Of a stretch of DNA of 64,000 nt, positions 22,460 through 34,279 are shown one piece after another. A program made the translations under genes and the position numbers. This DNA comes from Hofstenia miamia (lineage: Eukaryota; Xenacoelomorpha; Acoela; Hofsteniidae). The first letter of the stretch is position 1. Every line of letters starts with the position of its first letter. The DNA lies in contig CABFPE010000210.1 of the NCBI GenBank assembly GCA_900660155.1, positions 1,090,148 to 1,154,147 on the forward strand, in the 5' to 3' direction. The notes below the pieces were generated by a model. That model had not been told where the DNA came from, searched no databases, and was given only the letters and a program-made list of their open reading frames with translations.

Positions 22460-25373
22460 CTTTTAATTTGTATCGGTTATGTTAAGCCAGTGGCACAGAT
22501 TAAAGGCGCAGGGTGTTCTTTTTAGTAATTTGAGTCCTTCCCTTGATAAGGTTTTAACACTATGGATAATTGTAATAGAGCGTTTTGCAACCTCTGACCC
22601 TCTTAGTTAGTTGCAACACTATCCTACGTTTTAAAAAATTGTAGTTGTATACATATATATATATATATTAGTGCTAAGGATTGAAAACGCATACTTATGT
22701 TTGCGCTAAGTAAAAAATGTCAATATATATTCGCGTTAAGTACAAGTAAGGAATTTTCATATTTTTGCATTTTCGACTTGTTTCTTTATATTGTTTTCAA
22801 TGACGTATTCAATGATCTGTTTATAGTATTGCTCTCATTCCGAGGTAGGAATCTTGTCTCAATTTTCGCATATTTAATCTTAGTTAGCTGACTCAGATGG
22901 TCACAAATTTCAGACTAATATGACGATTCAGACAAAGACCAACACAAAATTTTTTACACATATACAGAGGTGACCCCAATTATTCTCTCTAATCAAATAA
23001 GCAAGCTCGATTTTATCTAAGATCTCACATACACCGGGAGTCATCTCATACAAAAGTTATGTATTTATGTATAATAGAAATTATATAAAAGGAAAGCTTT
23101 AGATCAGATATCGAAACGGTTCCAACCGACCCGACTCGTTCGATCGAGTGAATTTTTTGTATGTCGGGTCAGGTGACGGCTTACAAGATTAATTAATGTC
23201 AGGCCATGGGTCGTGTCGTGGCAGAGTTGGAATTGGGCGATTTCTTAGGCGCAAGCGCGGCCCGGCGCAAATTATTTTGTTTTGCCACTAATACTTTCTT
23301 CTGCCTCATAGACGTCCATAAGCACTACACTGAGTTTGATTCGATAATTTGCCAAAAGTGTTAATTAATGTGCACATCTGCTTAAGTCTGTCAAAAATGC
23401 TAATTCAATTCTATTAAAATTCAAATTGCATTGTTAACCTTAATACAATAAAACTGTTATACATGGGGAGTATGCATGCCGCTCAACCCTTCCTCGAGCA
23501 GATGGTGTGCCCTTCCTATAAATGTTTGGATTTGCTACCAATACGCAATAGCATTGAGTGTGAATTTTTACAACCGCTATCAATGAAACCAAAAGTTTTC
23601 TATTGTTTCAAACGTATGCAGATTATCCTTAAATCGTTTAGAATTTTTTTTTACTTTTTTTTGGTTTCTTTTTAAAATTGTTAAGCGCTTTCATCTCACA
23701 AAATAATAAAATCTCAAAAATCAAAATGCACAATGTAAATAAGGTGCGCCTCTTCTTTTCATAAATTAAAGTGCTTATATGTTAATCTCTTGCTTAGACT
23801 TCTTTGGAATCATACAAAATTGTTGCCATGGATATTATTGTAGCATTAAGTGAGATAAATCGCGATTATTGCCATAAATATGTTTAACAACGATTTATCA
23901 ACAGTTTAAATCTCCAGATAGATTAATATTAACTGGGCATGGCAAAACCTAACTGCCAATTTCGCAATACAATATTACTGAAATCGATTATTGCAATTAG
24001 CCTTTTACATGTAAGCATACCTTAAAAATGAGAACCTTAACAAGATCATTTATATTTTGCTACACTTCTATCCAAACATTTCTATATGAAAATGAAATTT
24101 GTGTTTATTTTAATATGCATAGGTATTTTTACACGTTCTTCAAAAACCTTAAACTTTTCTGTTATGTTTTACAACATTGTACTAGTGTAAAACCTAATTA
24201 CAACAATGAGTTTCTAGTGGCATTAATAACAACACTAATATCTTTTATAGAGCCATTGAATAGTTCTGAATTTAATAGCACCAGTGATTATATATTTTTT
24301 TTACTTTTAGGAATCGAAAAGCACTTCTGAATATTTCTTAATTAATAATATCCAACTAAAAAATTTGCTATTTAATAAAAGTAGAGTTGGTCTTGGGCTC
24401 CGCGCTTGCAAATGTTATGTTAGGATTTTCTGCTGTTCAAAATAACACGTAAACAACTGGAGTTTCAATAAAAAAAATTGACAAGTTTTTGCTTGAATTT
24501 CATTTAAACTGTTGTTAATTTCTTTCACAAGATCAATGATCCATAAAGGATCGATATCCACAGGGAAAAATTCTATTCATTAAAAATTTAGTACATACAC
24601 CCATTTCTTGAGTTGTTTTGAACACCTTAGAGGAGAGAGACAGACCATCTCAATGCACGTGATGTTCTAAGCAAGGACTTATATTTTTATTATTGTACCA
24701 AGCATTTAGTTAGCTCTCATAGTGTAATCTGAATGGTAAACGCATAATATTATCAGATTTGTACAACAAAATCAACATAAGTACATTTTGATTGTTCATT
24801 TTAAGCAATTTTATATAAATATTTTCCGTAAAATGAATAACGTTATCTATTAATCTTTATTTTTGATACATAATGATCTATGGATATCCATAAAATAAAT
24901 TTCCTAATCCATAGCCAGTGGATATCCATGGATTGGATCGATTCACATCCAGATCGATCCAGATCCATGGCAAACTTGAATATTTTGGCCATTATTTAAT
25001 ACATGTTGGAAGTTTTCATACATTTAAAGAAAGAATGATTCGGTTCAAGACCATGTTTGATTTCATTGGTGAGTTCTGTCAGGATATATTGGGTTAGAAT
25101 TCAATTTTATTGGTTAATAACATTCATAGGTTGCTCATTAATGCTAATTTATGTATAAATGACAATTTTAATCAATACACTACTCAGCAAAATTCATTTC
25201 AACACTTTAATACTTAGGCCGAAGTATAAATATTTTTTGAAATACAATACAAAAACATAAATATTTTTTTACATTTTTTCTTAAATGTAAAAAAAATATC
25301 GAAAATTGTGTAACATAATTATAACTCTAAGTAAATTTACATAGTACTAAGAGTGATATATATATGTATATAC
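22460..25373. other. AT-rich stretch, no supported gene
   Basis: Holds a CpG-containing patch at 23,100-23,290 with repeated GTCGGGTC/CCCGAC words, a palindromic series of GGATC/GATCC words at 24,920-24,970, and a 100-codon frame at 24,028-24,330 with no recognised motif. Confidence 0.35.
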
Positions 25374-25410
25374 TGCTGTGGCCAAAATAATAGAGCATTT
25401 AAAGTATTTT
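25374..25410 (+). other. Possible Tc1-like element end
   Basis: CTGTGGCCAAAATAATAGAG resembles the ends of Tc1-like transposons, and a loosely matching inverted word (CCATCAATTATTTTGCTC) occurs at about 26,733. Between them the minus strand near 25,690-25,600 reads HGQIKAYWDVGHS, weakly like a Tc1 helix-turn-helix. Very tentative. Confidence 0.25.
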
Positions 25411-25914
25411 CATGAAATTAGTGATGATTTCAATTTATTACTCTTAGTACACTTAATACATTATTAAAAATGACAATAACAAAATAATTAGTAGAATAAA
25501 CCTTCTGTTGAATGACTGTCAATTTCATTGCTTGATCATCTGCAGATGTTCTTTCTAAAATCAAGCTCATTGTGTAGAAATTGAGAACAGCATGGCCAGA
25601 TATTTTCAAAATATTTGTTTTTACTTATGAATGACCAACATCCCAATATGCTTTAATCTGACCATGTTTAAACATGCTAAGGTCACAGTTTCTATTTCTT
25701 CTTCACAAAAATAAACAGTAATTGCATACAGCATATAAATCAAACAATTAATAAAAGTTTTGCTTATCTGGCTAGAATCAATGATTTGCAATCAATATAG
25801 TATTTTTTAACAAATAGGAATGCTGGTGCAAAAAATGAATTTGAATAATAGAGCTCAATGCACTTATGTGGCTTTTACTAGCAAATATGATTAAAACTTC
25901 CAAAAACGTAATTA

Positions 25915-25920
<6 letters not shown>

Positions 25921-25954
<34 letters not shown>

Positions 25955-26130
25955 GNNNNNNNNNNNNNNNNNNNNNNNNNNNNNNNNNNNNNNNNNNNNN
26001 NNNNNNNNNNNNNNNNNNNNNNNNNNNNNNNNNNNNNNNNNNNNNNNNNNNNNNNNNNNNNNNNNNNNNNNNNNNNNNNNNNNNNNNNNNNNNNNNNNNN
26101 NNNNATATATATATATATATATATATATAG
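25921..26130. other. 149-N assembly gap inside (TA)n
   Basis: (TA)n followed by GACAG stands on both sides of the Ns (25,956-26,104), again suggesting contig ends that overlap at a microsatellite. Confidence 0.7.
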
Positions 26131-26159
26131 ACAGGATTTTTTTTACTCTATATTAACTA

Positions 26160-27199
26160 CTAGCTGGATGAATAATTATTGCGACTTTTTCAAATCTATT
26201 GAATATATTAACAGCAATTTCTTCGTCTGTGTCATCAATGACTACCACGCAAATGAGAAGGGTAATTGAATTAGATGAAGAATGTGTTCCAAAATAAAAA
26301 ATATTTTACTATTTTTGTCAAGTATTGTTTTTTATTCGATTAAATTTTTTTAAAAAGCCACAATAGTGATGCACCCACCCAATATAATTTCCGGGAAATA
26401 TACCAATATATAATGTAGACTACCTAATATTTCTCTCTAAAATTGAGAAAATTTTTGAGAATTATATTTAACAACAAAATAAAAATGAATCACTAGCACG
26501 CATTGTAGGAAAATAGATTGCTATGATGCTAATCGAAGTTTTACGTTTTTTGACAATGTTCAATTTGACAATTGTGAGTAAATATTGATTATTACAAAAA
26601 CACTTTATTGATGCTCTATCCTAACACCAAACAATGGTAGTATGAAATTTTAGTAATACCAACCTCAGTAAGTACTGAAACAAAATACTTACTTGGCAAC
26701 TTCAGTGATTTTGTATCTTAGGATAGATGTAAACCCATCAATTATTTTGCTCATTTATAATGAAAAATACTCAAGATGAAAAGTTTATTGAACTACAGTA
26801 AGATGTGCTATGATATTTCTACAATCACTCACTCAAGCAATAGTTTTTGAAATTTTATGTAGTAGAAAAAGACAAGTGAATTGCTCAATTCTACATTTTA
26901 TGCACGGAAATTTGCTAATGAGAAAATTCGACACCTAATTTAAAAAATTTCTACAAATTTGCAATATTCTAACCTTTTTACTCATTTAAAGAACTTTATA
27001 TATGAATTAGCAAGTCTGACCATCATCGCGGAAATAACTAAGCGCATGGGTTGTGCTTTTCACTTTAAATAAAATATCTAGGATTATATGCTTTCATTGT
27101 TTTTATTGAATAGTTTTCCTACCATTGACACCTGGTGATTCGAAATTTAGGATTCTTACACAAATTTTTATTTGGAAATAATTTATATGCACCTATTGA
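26160..27199. other. AT-rich stretch without recognised gene
   Basis: No feature could be supported. Confidence 0.35.
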
Positions 27200-27420
27200 A
27201 CGTTCGCTATCTACCACATGCTGCACATTTTTTTAATAATAGTAGGTATGTGCAATATGAAAATAAGCTTTGAATCTTTTGTTATTCCTAGATATTGAAA
27301 CATATTTACAGGTGTAATAGATGCGTCATTGAAATTAATCGTGTAGTCAGAGCTGCATTATGCAAAATTATTTTTTTCGTTTTAATACTTAATCTGTGCA
27401 CGATAAAATAGTCTTTCATT
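27200..27420 (-). pseudogene. LINE RT fragment (post-catalytic segment)
   Basis: The minus strand reads INFNDASITPVNMFQYLGIT followed by KDSKLIF, the conserved segment after the catalytic site of CR1-type RTs (I.LN...I..V..FKYLGI..D..L). It is short, isolated, and points away from the LINE at 27,510. Confidence 0.5.
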
Positions 27421-27509
27421 TTCATACAATAAGATATGATAAGAAATTCAGATAAATGTTTACAATAAACTAACAGAATTCGATCTTCATAAATCCATTA
27501 AAGCTTGAG

Positions 27510-29060
27510 TCTTGCAAATTTTCCGGTCCTTGCTATCCTGATGGCATCCCCTTCTTTTTAATTCATGAAACTTTCTCAGCACTTTCGATCCATTTCAAAC
27601 ATTTGTGTATCTTCATTTGCTTCTCTAAGTGTTTCCCACTTTGTTGTACAACCTCCTAGGTCTGCCCACTGTTAAAATCTAACCAGCTCCCCTCTTCTCA
27701 GGTCACCTTTTACCATTGAATAGCTACTCTTTCTCAGTTATCAATCATCTTTGAGCGCTTTGTTTTTCATTACGTGTTCACAACAATTCGTCATCTGATC
27801 TCCTCTTCGTAGCATGATAACCTTCCAGGTCGTTCTACCATCACCAACTTGCTCACTCTGATCGAAAACTGCTATCTTCACTCTGATCTCAATGATCCTG
27901 GTTGCATGATCATTCTATTCTTCTTGACAAGTTACGTTCATTTGGCTTTGATACTGATTTCATCGAATTTTTCCAGTCTTATCTAACCAACCGTGGTCAA
28001 TGTGTCAAGATCAATTCATCTATTTCTTCTTCGGCCCTTGTAGCTAGTGGCGCCCCTCAAGGTTCTGTGTTTGCTGTTCTTTTCTTCCTTGTTGCCATTA
28101 ATGACCTCCCTCCATCTGTTGTTAAATCGTCCAGCTTACTGTATGTCGATGACACTGCGATTTTTTTACTTTGGCAGTCTTTTGCCTCCAATATCTTATC
28201 TGATCATGAACTATTGTCTATTTGGTCTTCTATCAACCATCTTGATTTTAGTCGTACCAAGACTTGTGGCATGTCTTTTTCAGTGTCTCCCCCAATGTAT
28301 CATCCTCTCCCAGTTAAATTTTCTCCTCATCATACTCATCTTGGAGTTCAACTTGCTGCCAACTTAAATTGGACTGAAACTGTGTCCTTGCCTCTCCATA
28401 AAGTTGATTCCGCACTCTTTGCCCTCTTTCATAATGTTCTCTCATCTTCTGTGAAACTCTCGTTGTTCAAGTCCATTTTTTGTCCTATTCTTTTCTATGC
28501 TTCTCCTTGTTGACGGCCGTCTCGTGCCTTGTTCAACTCCATGGAAATGTTCGAGAAACGTGATCTTAAATGGATTTCTTCCTTACCATGCAAGGATGCT
28601 CAGCTCAAATATTCCGCTCTCCCGCTCTTACTTCACTTTCGTGCCAGTGATCTCCTCCTCTTCAATCGCTTACTAACTCGCAATCTGGACCTTAATCCAT
28701 TTCATTTTATAACATTCTCGAATTCCCACTCTACTTGCTTAGATGGTGTTTTCACGTTCTCTGTTCCCTGTCTCAAGAAACATCGCACCCTTCACTAGTT
28801 TTTTAATCGTTCTTGCGTTTCAGCTAATTTCCTCCTGACTCTCAAACCTCCAGCTGCAATTTACTTTTTGTCATCACCTTTGCTCTTCATACTAAATCTA
28901 TGCTGTCTTTCCTCTTTGCTGATTCATTATCTCGCTTTGCTTACTCATCCATCTATTCCTACTTCATCTCCTCGTTGCCGAAAAGCTTGATTTTAGTCAT
29001 TTGTATTGTATGCCTTTGCCGGCCTAGTAAAGTCTTTTATTATTATTATGATTTTTAATA
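27510..29060 (+). mobile_element. 5'-truncated CR1/L2-like LINE
   Basis: The plus strand runs from SGPCYPDGIPFFLIH (start of RT palm) through FERFVFHYV, LPGRSTITNLLTLIE, ASGAPQGSVFAVLFF and the catalytic LLYVDDTAIF to LGVQLAANLNW and a C-terminal region (28,529-28,798). The longest frame is 27,902-28,513 (203 codons, opening on a non-ATG codon). Stops and frameshifts occur upstream and after 28,513. The sequence is C-rich compared with its AT-rich surroundings, and ends in a TTATTATTATTATG tail near 29,035-29,050, typical of 3' microsatellite tails of CR1/L2 elements. ORF1 and the endonuclease are absent. Confidence 0.8.
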
Positions 29061-29470
29061 TTTTTTCAATTTATATTGCCAAGTAGATAATGTAGTATCT
29101 AGTAATCATTTATCTTCTAAACTGCATTATCATGACATTTTCTTATACAATTCATTTGATAAATATCCAATTGCATTGTATGAATAATAATTACTATCTT
29201 CTTGATTTCTACCGTACGACATTTTTTGTTATGGAATATTTGAAGTACGGCAAACATACATGTTTTAATAGTTTGTATTAAATATAAATTCGTAATCAAT
29301 GCGCAATGCATTAAGTTGACTTGAAGAAATGTATTGTTTGATACATGGGCATGTAATGCATATTATGTCAGAAAGATGTCAGTGGAAGAGCTACTTGTTT
29401 TATCTTTTGAGATTAGACATCTATGTCTTTGCTAACTCGATTGTAATCAACTTCATATGAACCTTTGAGC

Positions 29471-29810
29471 TAGGGCTCGGCGGCATAGCGAAAAAAAACC
29501 GAAACCGCAATTTTCACTCAAAACCAAAACCAAACTGAGAGAAAAATGAAAACCGAGTTTTCGGTTTTTAGCAGAACCGGACGCCTAGAATGCTATTTCT
29601 AAGAAACGATACTGGATTCTTGAAACAAACGCCAAAATACGTGCAATTTGAAGCGTAATTGTGTTTTAATTGATTAACAACTAAAATAACAATTTATAAA
29701 ACACGTAGTAGTTAGCTAAGACATTTAACCGAAACCGAAAACCGCAGTTTTGGGGTGTAAGAAAACCAAAACCGAAACCAATTTCCATTTTTGGAGACCG
29801 CCGAGCACTA
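29471..29810. mobile_element. hAT-type MITE, 340 bp
   Basis: Ends are TAGGGCTCGGCGG on the left and, reverse-complemented, TAGTGCTCGGCGG on the right, followed by A-rich ACCGAAACCG-type motifs on both sides. Flanking octamers CTTTGAGC and CTGTGGGC agree at 6 of 8 bases, consistent with an aged 8-bp TSD. The 82-codon open frame at 29,681-29,929 crosses the MITE edge and is not a gene. Confidence 0.6.
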
Positions 29811-29819
29811 CTGTGGGCA

Positions 29820-31109
29820 CCAAATGAGGGTATTCCAAAGTGAAAATTTTTTTCCATCGCTGATAAAAAATTCTTCTTTTTCATTATTTCACTACATTGA
29901 CCAGCAATGATTTTTGAATTAGAAAACAAGAAACGATTCTAAAATTGTACCGCTAACCCATCTGAAGTCATGCCTATAGAAACAATATTTTTGTTTTCTG
30001 GTTTTATTAATGAAATTAGCTTTTCATTATACACATGAACTGTGTGTTTCTTTTCCGGCCCAAGTACTCAGCATTATAAATTAAATGAAAACTTCTTATA
30101 CATCAAAAGTGCATCAAACATTTTATTACAAATAGCCCTGTCTTCGTGCCTGAAGGTGTCCTATCACTTACTGTGTTCCATTATTTACCGAATTTGTCAA
30201 ATATGAACAATGGCAAAATCCTGAAATTCATGTTATAGGTTTTCAAACAACATTTCGTATTTGCATGTTGAATGTTTTCAAATTTGACCAAAAGTTGAGT
30301 TTGCTAAACAAACTTTTGCATGTTTTTTTTGTAAATGATGGGGACATTTCAATGACATCATGTGGAATGAAGAGATCTACATGCTAAAAATACAAATTTT
30401 TAATAACATTTTTAGATCTCTATTTACAAAACAGGGATAATTCAAGGTTGCTTTGTTTGTAATAAAACTTACAATCTAAGAAGTGTCTACACACTATCAA
30501 GCATTATGAACTTCTTAAACTTATTTTAGGCTTAAAGAAGTGAGAAGTTTACTGATGCTAAATCCAAATAGGGTATTTGATAATAAATTATTTATATTTA
30601 TTCAGTTAGATTGGTTTAATCTGTGATTTCATGAATTAACTTGCATTTTGACTTTTCAATTGTTCATTTTTGATGAATTCGTTGAATGCCTCTCGAGATA
30701 CAATATTTGAATCATTTCTAGCTTTTTTATATGCTGGTTCGAGAATTCATAAAGATTTTTTTGCTTTGTTCTTTTTGCGAATCAATGCTTTATCCAAGTT
30801 CTATTGGAAGCAGTGTTGCTTGTTTTGGATTTTGTACTGCATTTAACTATTATTTTCTTTTCAGCAAAATCCATTAAGATAAAATTCAAAAATGTATAAA
30901 ATTTTCAGCATTTCATTTAAATTTGATGTAGAATATACAAGAAACTAATTTTCTGATGAGAAGAATGATTGAAAATTATTAATAGTTTCAATACACTTTT
31001 CACGAGTTTTAATCCATTTCATGGTATGTATTATTGTTCTCAGGTAATATAATAATAAGATAAGATAATAAGATACTTTTTATTTAGATAAACATGAACA
31101 ATTAGAAAC
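29820..31109. other. AT-rich stretch without recognised gene
   Basis: No feature could be supported. Confidence 0.35.
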
Positions 31110-32430
31110 TGATTATTTATCTGAATAGCGTCACCAGGCGTTCAGCATTTTATTTTGGTAGGACACAAAGATGAAAAAACTATTGTTTCTTTAGATCAAC
31201 AAGAAAGAGTATCACAAGAAGTAGTGTATCACAGAACAGGCCTAGAAATTGGTCAAAGGTTTTGCACACGACCAAGGCGAACTAAACATAATGCCATTTA
31301 CTCTAGCTATTGTAAACAAACTTGAAGTCCAATTATTATTTTAATTTATAATCTTGAAAGTTCTGGAGGTCGTGTTCTTGGTATTACTACTGATAACTCG
31401 AGTTAATAAATAATTTTTTGATTTGTTTGCAAAACAAACTCTTCTACGCCATGGATTGCAAAGTCTCCCATTTCACAAAATGAATTATTTTTATTTTACG
31501 ATCCAGTGCATATAATGAAGTCAATACGAAATAATTTTATCATTGAAACTAAACAAGAAATGCTATTTTTCACTCAAGCAGAACATTCTAACGTTGTAAC
31601 TGCAAAATGGAAATGTGTTAAACAACTCTGTAAACATGAGCGGAAATTAATAATTACTTTGTCTTCTCTTAATAATGCAAGCATTGACATTTTCGTATCG
31701 TTTTGGAAAATCACTAATTAATACTTGCGGCGCAGACGTGCGTTTCAATTATCAAGACCGTGCTTTGCTTACTTGTGAAAATGACACTCGCTTAGCTTTT
31801 TTAGAGTATTTATCTAAACTGGCACAATTCATGAACTGCATTAAAAAAAATTTGGATTGTTAACTCACGAAACTAGCAGTGCGCTGCATTGGACATATCT
31901 TTGTCTGAAAGATAGTATTCGTCGTTTATTGAATACAAGAGTTTTATAAACATGAATTTGTAATGACGTTATTTTTTCTTCAAGACGATATTGAAGGACA
32001 CTTTGAACATTTGAGACAGTCTGGTGGGGATAGCTATGATATTACTCATGAACAAATTCAACACACTTTTAACATATAGATCGTTTTAAACTTTATATTA
32101 ATTTAGGCGATGAATTAGATTATAAAATTTAAGTCATCATTCCTGTAAATTTGCAACGAAGATTTGTCTGATGACCAGGTTTTTGGGATGGAAAAGTTTG
32201 CACTCGAATTGATACTTTATCTAAAGACGAAGAAATGGAGTTTGCTATATATTTCTGGCTACATTGCATCTAAGTGCAATGAATTTTGCGGAGACAGTAA
32301 GTCAAATTTAGGCAGTACAACACTTTATTAATGAACTTAGGTAATCGAGGAAAATTGGATTTTCCACGCCAAGAACTCTATGAATTGTTGTTAAAGTGTA
32401 TGCATATTTTAAGTTTTTATTGGACAATTC
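31110..32430 (+). pseudogene. P-element/THAP9-type transposase remnant
   Basis: Cut-and-paste transposases of the P superfamily (THAP9 relatives) have an RNase H-like catalytic domain interrupted by a GTP-binding insertion. Plus-strand pieces appear in the right order across frames: GGRVLGITTDNSS; LFLFYDPVHIMKSIRNNFII (the DPxHxxKxxRNN signature, 31,490-31,540); AKWKCVKQLCKHERKL; DDIEGHFEHLRQSGGDSYDI (the QDxxExFFxxxRxxGG signature, about 31,984-32,045); YISGYIAS; and GNRGKLDFPRQELYELLLKC near 32,340-32,400 (the C-terminal KNRGGLxxPS segment). Stops and frame changes make it a pseudogene. The N-terminal THAP finger was not found, and terminal repeats were not identified. Confidence 0.7.
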
Positions 32431-34278
32431 CCGGTCTTGCTGTAACGGCAAAGAATTTTATCAAACATTTTATTTAAACGTTTCTGTGATCAATCACAAG
32501 AATCTTGTACTTTTAATTAGTTTTCGTTCTTTTTGTGTTACATTTTATTGGCTTGTGTTGTCATACATACATATGTATGTTTGTCAAAATAAACTACATT
32601 AAAAATTAGATAATCATATTTGCAACAGTTGGACCTCAAGTTTGTTGTTAATATTTGGGATAAATCGCTTTGTGTCTAGTTCGCATTTGACCCGACCCAA
32701 CGTAACCCGAATGCTATGTAGACTCGTCCTGATCCGTCTTCGTAAACTTAAACCCAACTGCACCAAAGCAAGCAAAAATATATGTGTTTTGATACATAAC
32801 TAGCTAGCCACTAGTGAGAAAATTACAAATACTTTGCTATGCATTAATTATCTTGCGATCAAACAGTTACATGTAACGTACCGTCCAATTGGTCAATGTA
32901 GCATTAAAACCTATACATGTAGCTAGCAAAATGTCAAAGTCATTGATTTACTCAACATGACCCAATTTAAAGAAAAACCCGACATGCTTCCACCCCTGGT
33001 AGTCACGACTAATTTCCTCCCACATCCCTTCTTCTTGGAATAGAAGTGAGCTGATTTTCGCATGCTTTTATGCATCAATATATGCATAGTAATAGTGTAA
33101 TGTCACTTGGGTAACAATCAGGGTCTTTACATTTAATTGTACCTATTAAACCAGTAAACACTAATATTGAAAGTTTAGGGTCTCAATTAAACAATAGGAC
33201 TTCGATTGTGGAAACCAGGGGAACTTGTAGAGACTAATATTGAAAATACTTTGGTTACCCCAATGTACATCATATTAATATTTATAAAGATATATATTTA
33301 ATATACCGTAAAACCTGTAATTGAAGGCCATTGCCTTATATTTTTCAACCTCTTTGCTAGGGTGGCCTTCTATTTTTCAACCATCAATTTTTAGTATTTT
33401 TAGGTCTACAAAAATTTTAATTTCATAACTACTTCAAATGTTTCAAATCAGTTGAAACCCCGTTGTGTTGAAGAGGCCTCCTACATGTAGCTACTCCATT
33501 TACGTGATAAAACAATTTCAATAGTAATTATAAGAACTAGTGCAGTATTCGTTTGCACACTCGATTTAAATTCAACATTGCTTAAATTAAACTTTTGAAT
33601 TTGGAGAGCGAATTGAATTGGAAACAAGCTGCAGGTGATCATTACGTTCTTTTGTATTAATACATAGGGAAACCTGAAAAAAAGAAATTAGAATCAATTT
33701 AGTTTAGCTTCATGCTAGTATTATTCTCTCTTGATTGCAGTTTTAAATATATTTCTTGATATGATTATAATCAGATAGGCTCTGATGATAATTTGTGAAT
33801 CGTGCTGAATGAAATGAGTTGCAACTAATAGCTTCTTGATTTAGTCATCCCGAATTGAGTTTCCATTAAGTTATGTATATGTATATGGCTAGTTAATAAA
33901 ACTTGTTCTTTCCATTTCATTTAAACAGAACACATAATACATTACACAAATGCATGGTAAATACATGCTATTATTAATTATCTAATTATAGGTCTAGGGA
34001 TAATAAACTTTTTTGAGCTAGATCTTCTTTGCTTCATTTGTTGTATTGGGGTTGATAATGGTATGGGTGAAGTATTATGCTGGCCTTCTTTTACATCATC
34101 ATTCTAATCAGGTGTGTCTTCTGAAAAACTTTTGCATGAATGGTCAAGATTGTAACAATTTGTTAAAAATATCAAATGCCTTCTGTTTCTCCTAATCAAT
34201 TTGCTTCCAGTCTTAACAATGTATTGTCTGAGCTATCTGACTTCCTCACTACCAATCCCACTGCATTGTTTGGTGTAG
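32431..34278. other. AT-rich stretch with a few repeat-like patches
   Basis: The patch at 33,305-33,480 (ACCGTAAAACCTGTAATTGA, then two GGCCTTCTAT/GGCCATTGCC words) resembles ends of DNA transposons. The patch at 32,680-33,000 has repeated ACCCGAC words. Neither has a clear partner. CpG becomes rare towards the right end. Confidence 0.3.
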
Positions 34279-34279
34279 T

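Noticed and set aside
24028-24330. 100-codon plus-strand frame
   Set aside because: Low-complexity hydrophobic/aromatic residues from AT-rich DNA, and no splice or domain signal that I could support.
25866-26156. 96-codon frame across the N gap
   Set aside because: It consists of TA repeat and Ns.
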